Assembly (NCBI GenBank): GCA_023143935.1
Contig: JAGLGQ010000106.1
Location: 1 to 5,601, forward strand
DNA from: Minisyncoccota bacterium
Lineage (GTDB): Bacteria; Patescibacteriota; Minisyncoccia; Phycocordibacterales; GCA-2747955
Length of the DNA stretch: 5,601 nt
Direction of reading: 5' to 3'
The translations under genes and the position numbers were made by a program. Below the pieces are notes generated by a model. The model did not search any database. It was not told the DNA's origin and saw nothing but the letters and a program-made list of their open reading frames with translations. Of this stretch, positions 1 to 5,141 are shown piece after piece. Each line of letters begins with the position of its first letter. The stretch's first letter is position 1.

Positions 1-57
1 TCTATTTTTTAGAATTAAATAATAAGTGAAGTTTAAAAAACAAATCATAAATATTTT

Positions 58-85
58 TTGTAAACTTTTATAAAGAGTATATAAT
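58..85 (+). promoter_or_regulatory. Weak sigma70 promoter candidate ahead of the leader hairpin
   Basis: TTGTAA (58-63) and a perfect TATAAT (80-85) are separated by 16 nt. Transcription would start near 92, just before the terminator-like hairpin at 99-133, giving a transcript of only about 40 nt unless it reads through. The TATAAT is also the left end of a long inverted repeat, and TATAAT-like strings are frequent by chance in such A+T-rich DNA. It could be a leader or attenuator promoter or a coincidence. Confidence 0.3.
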
Positions 86-155
86 ATAAACATAAACGCT
101 TTCGCTAGTCTTTGGATCCGCGAAAGTTTTTTTATAAAAATATGTTTATATTATA
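80..155. repeat. Long inverted repeat with nested hairpin
   Basis: A perfect 15-bp inverted repeat pairs 80-94 (TATAATATAAACATA) with 141-155 (TATGTTTATATTATA). Nested inside is a second stem pairing 99-105 (CTTTCGC) with 120-126 (GCGAAAG). The two stems are separated by 4 nt on the left and a 14-nt T/A-rich stretch on the right. It could be a large RNA hairpin ending an upstream transcript, a cruciform or protein-binding site, or the remnant of a small mobile repeat. No coding potential is seen in it. Confidence 0.6.
99..133 (+). terminator. Intrinsic terminator-like hairpin with T7 tail
   Basis: CTTTCGC (99-105) pairs perfectly with GCGAAAG (120-126) over a 14-nt loop, and seven T residues follow at 127-133. 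This is the layout of a rho-independent terminator on the + strand. The loop is longer than usual. It probably ends transcription arriving from an upstream gene outside the window, or acts as an attenuator for the weak promoter candidate at 58-85. It isolates the hsd operon, whose own promoter lies downstream at 234-262. Confidence 0.5.
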
Positions 156-233
156 ATTATGGTTTAAGAAAGTAGGTTTAAGAGTAAAAGATAATAAAAT
201 ACAACACTATGGTGTGGTATGTGGATAAAATAC

Positions 234-262
234 TTGACTTTTTAAATGAATTTTGCTATACT
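234..262 (+). promoter_or_regulatory. Extended -10 sigma70 promoter of the hsd operon
   Basis: TTGACT (234-239) and TATACT (257-262) are separated by exactly 17 nt. The -10 is preceded by TGC (254-256), an extended -10 element. The expected start of transcription, about 7 nt after the -10, falls at 269-270, on the ATG at 270. The promoter therefore drives hsdS as a leaderless message, and the upstream in-frame ATG at 246 lies inside the spacer and cannot be on this transcript. It likely serves hsdS, hsdM and dinD as one operon. Confidence 0.75.
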
Positions 263-269
263 GTTAAGT

Positions 270-839
270 ATGCAGGTAAAAAGATTAAAGGAAATATCAA
301 AAATATCACTAGGATACTCTTTTCGGGTTAAGATTGAGCATAAAAATAATGGGAATATGCTAGTTGTTAGCGCTAAGGATATTAAAGATAATTTTATTAT
401 ATCAAATTCTGATCATTTGACTAAAATATCACATCCTATTTATGAAGATAGATTAGTTAAAAAGGATGATATATTATTAAGTAATCGTGGATATTTTAAA
501 GCGGGAGTATTTTCTTTAGAAAAAAATACAATTGCTGCTTCATCTGTTTATATTTTAAGAATTAAAAAAGATGTTGTTTTACCAGAATATTTAGTAATTT
601 GGATAAATTCGAAAAAAGGTCAGAATGAAATAAATAAGAATACTACTGGGACAATGATTAAAACTATTTTAAAGAGCGAGTTGGAAAATATAAAAATAGA
701 AATTCCTATTATGGAAAAGCAGGAAAAAATAATAGAATTAAATAAAATTAAAATAGAATTAAAAGATAAATTAAAAAAAAAAGAACAAATATTTGAGAAT
801 ATATTTCAAGGTACATTATCAAAAACAATTAACAAATAA
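270..839 (+). CDS. hsdS: Half-sized type I restriction-modification specificity subunit (single target-recognition domain)
   Basis: This is the DNA-sequence-recognition subunit of a type I R-M methylase. The 189-residue product starts directly at a target-recognition domain (VKRLKEISKISLGYSF at residues 3-18, matching the usual 'W-x-KKLGE...I-x-x-G' opening). It ends with the conserved spacer and coiled coil (IPIMEKQEKIIEL, then a Lys/Glu-rich helix to FENIFQGTLSK). Full HsdS proteins are about 400 residues with two such halves; only one is here. Half-S subunits are known to dimerise and read symmetric split sites, so this may be functional rather than broken. I chose ATG 270 over the in-frame ATG at 246 because the promoter -10 covers 257-262. 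An A10 tract (773-782) lies near the 3' end. hsdM follows after 4 nt. Confidence 0.85.
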   Translation: MQVKRLKEISKISLGYSFRVKIEHKNNGNMLVVSAKDIKDNFIISNSDHLTKISHPIYEDRLVKKDDILLSNRGYFKAGVFSLEKNTIAASSVYILRIKKDVVLPEYLVIWINSKKGQNEINKNTTGTMIKTILKSELENIKIEIPIMEKQEKIIELNKIKIELKDKLKKKEQIFENIFQGTLSKTINK

Positions 840-843
840 TATT

Positions 844-2358
844 ATGGTAAAACTAACACAACAAGAATTAAATAAAACACTTTGGGATGCAGCTAATTCA
901 TCTCGTGGAAATATTTCCGCAACAATTTATATGGATTTTTCTTTAGCAATGCTTTTTTATAAATATATTTCTACAAAATCAGAACAAACTTTAATAAAGT
1001 TAAAAGAAAGATTTGGAGATGATCAAAAAAGAATTGAAGAAAAAATGAAGTTAGACAGATTTTATGTTTCTCACCAGCATACATTTAATGAAGTTTACAA
1101 AAAAATAGAAGAAGATAATGTCGGTACTTTAGTTAATAAGGCCTTACAAAAAATAGAAGAAATAAATGATGAAAAATTAAAAGGCATTTTCGATTATGTT
1201 GATTTTAATGATAATAAACTAGGAAAATCAAACGAAGAAAAAAATAGAATGATTAGAAATCTTTTAAATGATTTTAATCAGATTAATTTATCAGAAACAG
1301 ATGGTGATATTTTGGGAAATGCTTACATGTATTTAATTTCAAAGTTTGGTGAAGGTGCTGGAGCAAAAGCAGGTGAATTTTTTACCGAGAAACAAGTAGC
1401 AAAACTTTTGGCAAAATTAGCAGAGCCAAAACCGGGAGACAAAATTTGTGATCCCGCTTGTGGTTCTGCAGGGCTTTTACTTTTAGCTGGCGAAGAAGTA
1501 GAAAAACAAAATTCTAAAGACTATGCACTTTTTGGTCAGGAAATTACTGGAACAACTTATAATTTAGCTCGAATGAATGTGTTTTTACATAATAAAGATT
1601 CGGCTAGAATTGAGTGGGGAGATACTTTAAACAACCCGCTTCTTTTAGATACAAATGGCAATTTAATGAAGTTTGATATTATAGTAGCTAATCCTCCATT
1701 TTCTCTTAAAAAGTGGGGAGCAGAAAATGCAGAAAATGATAAATATAATAGATTTTGGAGAGGAACTCCACCAAAAGACAAAGGTGATTATGCTTTTATT
1801 TCTCATATGATTGAAACTGTAAAAAAGAAAACAGGAAGGGTAGCGGTAATTGTGCCTCACGGAGTTCTGTTTAGAGGTGGAGCAGAAGGAAAAATCAGAA
1901 AACAATTATTAGAAGAAAATATCATAGATACAGTGATTGGTTTACCAGCTGGATTATTTTCAACAACAGGTATTCCTGTAGCAATTTTGATAATTGATAA
2001 AAGTAGAGAGCTTGGTGGAAAAAACGAAAATAAAAAAGATATTTTGTTTATTGAGGCATCTAAAGAGTTTAAAAAAGCAAAAGCACAAAATTTTTTAGAA
2101 GATGAACATATTGATAAAATATTCAAAACTTTTAAAGACCGAAAGGAAATTGAAAAATTTTCTCATATAGCAAATTTTGAAGAAATTAAAGAAAATGATT
2201 TTAATTTGAATATTACTAGATATGTAGATACTTTTGAAGAAGAGGAACCTGTAGATATGGAAGTAAATTTAAAAGAATTGGAAAAATTGAATTCAGAAAT
2301 TAAAAAATTAGAGAAAAAAATGGATGAATATTTGAAAGGTTTGGGAATTAAAAAATAG
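844..2358 (+). CDS. hsdM: Type I restriction-modification DNA methylase subunit (N6-adenine methyltransferase)
   Basis: HsdM transfers a methyl group from S-adenosylmethionine to adenine N6 in the site chosen by HsdS. The 504-residue product has the full family layout. An N-terminal helical domain opens with LNKTLWDAANSSRGNIS. GEFFT lies at residues 177-181. SAM-binding motif I is DPACGSAG (203-210), and catalytic motif IV is NPPF (283-286). A Lys/Glu-rich C-terminal helix probably contacts HsdS. Length is close to the usual ~500-530 residues and all key motifs are intact, so it should be active. Start ATG 844 lies 4 nt after the hsdS stop; an in-frame TTG at 793 would overlap hsdS and adds no conserved sequence. 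No Shine-Dalgarno sequence is seen; the start context is TATTATG. No hsdR occurs in the window, so restriction activity would need a subunit from elsewhere. Confidence 0.95.
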   Translation: MVKLTQQELNKTLWDAANSSRGNISATIYMDFSLAMLFYKYISTKSEQTLIKLKERFGDDQKRIEEKMKLDRFYVSHQHTFNEVYKKIEEDNVGTLVNKALQKIEEINDEKLKGIFDYVDFNDNKLGKSNEEKNRMIRNLLNDFNQINLSETDGDILGNAYMYLISKFGEGAGAKAGEFFTEKQVAKLLAKLAEPKPGDKICDPACGSAGLLLLAGEEVEKQNSKDYALFGQEITGTTYNLARMNVFLHNKDSARIEWGDTLNNPLLLDTNGNLMKFDIIVANPPFSLKKWGAENAENDKYNRFWRGTPPKDKGDYAFISHMIETVKKKTGRVAVIVPHGVLFRGGAEGKIRKQLLEENIIDTVIGLPAGLFSTTGIPVAILIIDKSRELGGKNENKKDILFIEASKEFKKAKAQNFLEDEHIDKIFKTFKDRKEIEKFSHIANFEEIKENDFNLNITRYVDTFEEEEPVDMEVNLKELEKLNSEIKKLEKKMDEYLKGLGIKK

Positions 2359-2362
2359 TATT

Positions 2363-3175
2363 ATGAAAGAAAATAAATTTGAAATAATAAAAAGAATTGA
2401 TAAAAATGGAAAAGAATATTGGTCTGCTCGAGAACTTGCAAAAGTTTTAGAATACGCAGATTATAGAAATTTTTTGTTAGTTATAGAAAAAGCAAAAGTG
2501 TCTTGTGAGAATGCTGGGGAAGTTATCCACAATCATATCGTTGAAGCCAACGATATGATTAAAATTGGTAAGGGTGGGGAGAGAGAGGTAGATACATTTT
2601 ATTTATCTCGTTACGCTTGTTATTTAATTATCCAAAATTCAGATCCTACAAAAGTAGTAGTAGCTTTGGGTCAAACGTATTTTGCAATTCAAACAAGAAA
2701 GCAAGAAGTTTCAGAAAATTTAATTGAAGATAATAAAAGAATTATGTTGCGTGAAGAAATGACAAAACATAATAAAAATTTATCTGAAACTGCAAAAAAT
2801 GCCGGTGTAATTGAACCAATGGATTATGCAATTTTTCAAAATTATGGTTACAAGGGTTTATATAGTGGAATGGATACAAAAGATATTCATAAAAAGAAAA
2901 ACTTAAAAAAGTCACAAAAAATTTTAGACCATATGAATAGTGAAGAGTTGGCGGCAAATTTGTTTAGAGCAACACAGGCAGATGCAAAGATAAAAAGAGA
3001 TAATATCCATGGTAAGGAAGACGCAAATATTGCTCATTATAATGTTGGTCAAAAAGTGAGAAATGCCATTGAGGGATTGGGTGGAACAATGCCAGAGGAT
3101 TTGCCAGTGGCAGATGGAATAAATAGAGTAAAAACAAGAATTGAAAAAGAGAAGAATAAAAAAATAGATAAATAA
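2363..3175 (+). CDS. dinD: DNA-damage-inducible protein D homologue
   Basis: The 270-residue product matches E. coli DinD along nearly its whole length, as I recall that sequence. Shared stretches include an N-terminal Bro-N/antirepressor-like part with WSARELAKVLEYADYRNF (20-37), LSRYACYLIIQNSDPTK (81-97), GQTYFAIQTRKQE (103-115), IFQNYGYKGLYSGMD, QKILDHMNSEELAANLFRAT, and a C-terminal KVRNAIEGLGGTMPEDLP. E. coli DinD is SOS-induced and acts on RecA filaments; whether this homologue does so is inference. It starts 4 nt after the hsdM stop with the same TATTATG context, so it is probably co-transcribed with hsdSM rather than controlled by its own SOS promoter. I see no LexA-type operator. Codons 57-66 contain a perfect 13-bp inverted repeat, and the stop codon abuts the left 54-bp repeat. 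Confidence 0.92.
   Translation: MKENKFEIIKRIDKNGKEYWSARELAKVLEYADYRNFLLVIEKAKVSCENAGEVIHNHIVEANDMIKIGKGGEREVDTFYLSRYACYLIIQNSDPTKVVVALGQTYFAIQTRKQEVSENLIEDNKRIMLREEMTKHNKNLSETAKNAGVIEPMDYAIFQNYGYKGLYSGMDTKDIHKKKNLKKSQKILDHMNSEELAANLFRATQADAKIKRDNIHGKEDANIAHYNVGQKVRNAIEGLGGTMPEDLPVADGINRVKTRIEKEKNKKIDK
2531..2560. repeat. Perfect 13-bp inverted repeat inside dinD
   Basis: AATCATATCGTTG (2531-2543) is the exact reverse complement of CAACGATATGATT (2548-2560), with a 4-nt loop AAGC. It encodes residues N57-I66 of DinD. A stem this long with so short a loop is unlikely by chance. In mRNA it would form a strong hairpin in mid-gene; in DNA it could be a protein-binding palindrome. Confidence 0.8.
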
Positions 3176-3228
3176 AAAAGGTAGAAAATGCTTCGCATTT
3201 TCCACCGACCGAAAAGTCGTTAAACTAA
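3175..3228. repeat. 54-bp direct repeat, copy 1 (left edge of accessory cassette)
   Basis: This is identical to 5091-5144 except for A3183 versus G5099. It contains a 12-bp hairpin (arms 3180-3191 and 3195-3206, loop TTC), here with one mismatch at A3183. It also holds a short stem CGAC/GTCG with loop CGAAAA, and ends in GTTAAACTAA. Read on the - strand, the hairpin is followed by six T residues, like an intrinsic terminator facing against the genes. It begins at the last base of the dinD stop codon. Confidence 0.9.
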
Positions 3229-3230
3229 AA

Positions 3231-3250
3231 AAAGAAGCTACAACTTCTTT
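3231..3250 (+). terminator. Weak hairpin, possible terminator after repeat copy 1
   Basis: AAAGAAG (3231-3237) pairs with CTTCTTT (3244-3250) over the loop CTACAA. The stem is A/T-rich with only two G-C pairs, and the following sequence has no real T-run. It could weakly end the hsd-dinD transcript or be chance. Confidence 0.25.
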
Positions 3251-3282
3251 AATTATTAATCCATAATATAAACTAATATTAT

Positions 3283-3579
3283 ATGAATAACATTAACATA
3301 AACGGATACAAATTTGAAGGACCTTATGATTTTGATAGAAATTTTGACAATACATTTTCATGTATTTATGCAATAGTAGAGAATAACAAACTTATTTATA
3401 TTGGAATAACTTCTGATATAAATGAAAGATTTTTAGATCATCACAAAGAGGATTGTTGGAGGAGAAATATTTCTCATACCAATACACTCTACATATTAAG
3501 AGAAGGAAATGAATCCGTCAGAGAAAGAATCGAACAAGAAATTAGAGATAATTTTAATACTCCATGTAATGAAGTTTAA
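3283..3579 (+). CDS. Small GIY-YIG-like endonuclease-fold protein
   Basis: The 98-residue product carries a compact GIY-YIG pattern: CIY (27-29) then YIG (39-41), Arg49 in the following helix, His53/His54, Glu84 in the last helix, and Asn96 after the TPC turn. These positions match the metal-dependent nuclease core, with Gly of the first motif replaced by Cys. The leading GYKFEGPY (8-15) and DCWRRN (57-62) recall a family of ~100-residue uncharacterised proteins often seen near accessory genes. It has no extra DNA-binding domain, so its target is unknown. It is the first gene inside the repeat-bounded cassette and stands apart from neighbours, with 87 nt before the TIR gene. No Shine-Dalgarno sequence or clear promoter is seen. 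It may be a nuclease or a catalytically weak relative. Confidence 0.7.
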   Translation: MNNININGYKFEGPYDFDRNFDNTFSCIYAIVENNKLIYIGITSDINERFLDHHKEDCWRRNISHTNTLYILREGNESVRERIEQEIRDNFNTPCNEV

Positions 3580-3666
3580 AATTAGTTAGAAAAATTTAAA
3601 ATTTAGATTTTTCAATACTGTTTTTAAAGCAGAAAATTATTAGAAAATTAATTAAAAAAATATATT

Positions 3667-4053
3667 ATGAATAAAAAAAGATGTTTTGTGAGCTTTGATT
3701 ATGATAATGATCAATTTTTAAAAATAGGATTGATTGCACAAGCAAAAAATTCTGATTCTCCGTTTGAAATTTCAGACTGGTCAATAAAAGAAGCAAGTTC
3801 AGATTGGAGAGAAAAAGCAAGGATGAGAATTAGAAGTTCTGATATTGTGATAGTTATGTGTGGAAAAAATACGAATATTGCAAATGGTATTGCCATAGAG
3901 CTGGAAATGGCACGGGAAGAAAATAAACCCTATTTTTTATTGGCAGGATATACTGATGGTGGCAATAAGAAACCAATAAATGCAAAAACGTCAGATAAAC
4001 TCTATAAATGGACATGGCCAATTTTAAAACAATTAATTCATGGAGATAGATAA
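3667..4053 (+). CDS. TIR-like domain protein (ThsB/DUF1863 type), candidate defence sensor
   Basis: The 128-residue product is a single TIR-like domain of the group used as ThsB in Thoeris anti-phage systems. The family signature is clear: RCFVSFDYDNDQFLK (5-19), QAKNSDSPFEISDWS (25-39), DIVIVMCGKNT (59-69), and the helix IELEMAREENKP (77-88), in which Glu78 aligns by eye with the conserved Glu of the family. The C-terminus KLYKWTWPILKQLI (111-124) is also typical. Known ThsB proteins make an NAD-derived signal on infection; the same role here is inferred. No SIR2-type ThsA is present. The gene instead overlaps by 14 nt a membrane protein gene, implying translational coupling and a joint function. 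The start context is TATTATG with no Shine-Dalgarno. Confidence 0.85.
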   Translation: MNKKRCFVSFDYDNDQFLKIGLIAQAKNSDSPFEISDWSIKEASSDWREKARMRIRSSDIVIVMCGKNTNIANGIAIELEMAREENKPYFLLAGYTDGGNKKPINAKTSDKLYKWTWPILKQLIHGDR

Positions 4054-4543
4054 AATAAAAAAAGAATATGGAGAAAAATATCAAGATCATTTTTTGAAAC
4101 AATATGAATTATATTTGGCTGCTGCTGAAAAAATTAGTGATAGGAGAGAAAATGTAAATAAATATTTTTACACATTGAATTCTGGAATTTTTATATCTGC
4201 AGGTTTTTTAATTAATTCTGAAATAAGCAGTTTTTTGATTATTTTAATATTGTTGTTTTTAAGTGTTTTGGGAGTAATATTTTCAATTATTTTTTGGTAT
4301 TTAATAAATTCGTATAAACAATTAAATACTGGAAAATTTAATGTTTTGCATGAAATGGAAAAACAGTTACCAAGTCAGCCATATAAAGATGAGTGGGAGA
4401 TGTTGGGTGAAGGGAAAGATAAAAAAAAATATTTTCCATTTTCTCATATTGAAAAAATAATTCCTGTTATTTTTGGAGTAATTTATTCTGGAGGTTTATT
4501 AGTTTTTATTGGTTATATTTTAAGTAAAGTATTTTGTTTTTAA
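4040..4543 (+). CDS. Three-helix membrane protein paired with the TIR protein, candidate effector
   Basis: The 167-residue product has a soluble N-terminal helix with YLAAAEKISDRRENVNKYF (25-43) and membrane segments near 45-60, 64-90 and 139-162. Between the last two is a conserved-looking cytosolic-type loop with SYKQLNTGKFNVLHEME (91-107) and YKDEWEMLGEGKDKKKY (115-131). I recall a family with this layout annotated as RipA-type octameric membrane proteins, and similar proteins beside TIR-like genes, but cannot verify either here. The only ATG that yields the full domain is 4040, which overlaps the TIR gene by 14 nt. The pairing suggests it is the effector that disrupts the membrane when signalled, analogous to membrane effectors of other nucleotide-signalling defences; that is inference. 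An A9 run lies at 4421-4429. Confidence 0.75.
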   Translation: MEIDKIKKEYGEKYQDHFLKQYELYLAAAEKISDRRENVNKYFYTLNSGIFISAGFLINSEISSFLIILILLFLSVLGVIFSIIFWYLINSYKQLNTGKFNVLHEMEKQLPSQPYKDEWEMLGEGKDKKKYFPFSHIEKIIPVIFGVIYSGGLLVFIGYILSKVFCF

Positions 4544-4568
4544 ATTATTATGAAAACAAAACATAAAA
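4543..4568 (+). repeat. 26-bp start-codon repeat, copy 1
   Basis: The stretch AATTATTATGAAAACAAAA (4543-4561) recurs exactly at 5001-5019. The match runs on to 26 bp with one mismatch. It spans the start codon of the gene at 4550, so two consecutive ORFs open with the same four codons (MKTK). Confidence 0.7.
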
Positions 4569-5002
4569 CAATTCAAAATATAGCAGGAGAAATACTTTTG
4601 TATTTCTATGTTTTGAAGACGAAAAAATATCAAGAATTACAAAAACAAACTTTTGATTTTTTTACAAATGATCATGATAAAGGTATTATTTTAAAAAATA
4701 AAGAAAATAAAAAAAATGAATTAGTTGATAAGTATTCAGATACGGATTTATATAACGCTCTAAAATATTTACAAAATAAAAATTTTGTCTTTTTTGCAAA
4801 CGGTGGTAATTATATGGGAGGAGAAGCTTTTCATGTTATAGAATTAACTGATTTAGGCATAGATATTATTGAAAATGTTGAAAAAGTTGGGGGTGATAAA
4901 AAATTTATACAAATATTTAATTTAAATTTAAATGTTGAGAGTTTGCTTAAAATAGAAAATGATTTTACAATTGAATCCATAATTAAAGCATCTATCTTAT
5001 AA
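4550..5002 (+). CDS. Uncharacterised protein, probable winged-helix fold
   Basis: I do not recognise this 150-residue product as a named family. A hydrophobic first helix (IAGEILLYFYVL, 11-22) is followed by a charged region (39-61). Then comes a segment that looks like the recognition helix and wing of a winged helix: DTDLYNALKYLQNKNFVFF (64-82), a Gly-rich turn GGNYMGGEAF (85-94), and IELTDLGIDIIENVE (97-111). The pattern 'helix, strand, Gly turn, LT-x-x-G' is common in small DNA-binding regulators. The C-terminal strand and helix (FNLNLNVESLLKIE, 123-136) may mediate oligomerisation. It lies 6 nt after the membrane gene and is likely co-transcribed with the TIR/membrane pair. It could regulate that module or act as a third component. 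No membrane segment or catalytic motif is evident. Confidence 0.6.
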   Translation: MKTKHKTIQNIAGEILLYFYVLKTKKYQELQKQTFDFFTNDHDKGIILKNKENKKNELVDKYSDTDLYNALKYLQNKNFVFFANGGNYMGGEAFHVIELTDLGIDIIENVEKVGGDKKFIQIFNLNLNVESLLKIENDFTIESIIKASIL

Positions 5003-5026
5003 TTATTATGAAAACAAAAAATAAAA
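5001..5026 (+). repeat. 26-bp start-codon repeat, copy 2
   Basis: This is the second copy of the repeat at 4543-4568, with one mismatch at 5020. It overlaps the stop codon of the winged-helix gene and supplies the start of the 20-codon ORF at 5008, which suggests a duplicated or recombined gene start. Confidence 0.65.
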
Positions 5027-5070
5027 TCCTTGATGGGTGGAAAGTTAAAAAAGTTGGAAAGAAGGTTTAA
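5008..5070 (+). pseudogene. 20-codon ORF, possible truncated hsdS start
   Basis: The ORF encodes MKTKNKILDGWKVKKVGKKV and stops at TAA 5068-5070. The segment DGWKVKKVG resembles the first residues of HsdS target-recognition domains, which typically open with GW-x-KKLGE. The ORF follows the winged-helix gene by 5 nt and leads into the right-hand repeat zone. It may be the 5' remnant of an hsdS gene lost when the cassette boundary formed. The sequence is short and Lys-rich, so the resemblance could be chance, or it could be a genuine tiny peptide. Confidence 0.35.
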
Positions 5071-5141
5071 CTCAGAAGGTAAAAAGGTTTAAAAAGGTGG
5101 AAAATGCTTCGCATTTTCCACCGACCGAAAAGTCGTTAAAC
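5065..5141. other. attC-like recombination site candidate at the right cassette edge
   Basis: GTTTAAC (5065-5071) fits the integron attC R'' consensus RYYYAAC. GTTAAAC (5135-5141) fits R' (GTTRRRY) and is its exact reverse complement. Between them lies the 12-bp hairpin with a GCTTCGC tip. Against this reading, the arms between core and hairpin are unequal (24 and 12 nt), the inner stem is a perfect helix, and the left repeat copy keeps only the GTTAAAC side. No integrase gene is in the window. An unrelated genomic repeat is the main alternative. Confidence 0.3.

Noticed and set aside
1..79. Tail of an upstream gene (a frame ending in TAG at 10-12)
   Set aside because: Three codons are too few to support a coding call.
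204..215. Short palindrome ACACTATGGTGT upstream of the -35
   Set aside because: Only four base pairs of clean symmetry; too short to call an operator.
246..269. Upstream ATG for hsdS
   Set aside because: It lies in the spacer of the strong promoter, upstream of the predicted transcription start.
793..843. TTG start 17 codons upstream for hsdM
   Set aside because: It would overlap the end of hsdS and add non-conserved residues. ATG 844 has the same context as the other starts in the operon.
1557..3205. Open frames on the - strand inside hsdM and dinD
   Set aside because: They lie wholly or almost wholly opposite strongly conserved genes, have no family motifs, and are explained as antisense shadows in A+T-rich DNA.
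3589..3613. GAAAAAT/ATTTTTC stem between the GIY-YIG and TIR genes
   Set aside because: Almost all A-T pairs with an 11-nt loop, expected by chance here. I also see no convincing promoter for the TIR gene in this gap.
3711..4102. Open frames on the - strand opposite the TIR gene
   Set aside because: They overlap a clear TIR-like domain and show no recognisable sequence of their own.
844..5002. Recoding of TGA (as in some CPR bacteria)
   Set aside because: hsdM, dinD and the other genes are full length under the standard code, with Gly on GGN and Trp on TGG. The lack of TGA stops is expected at this base composition.
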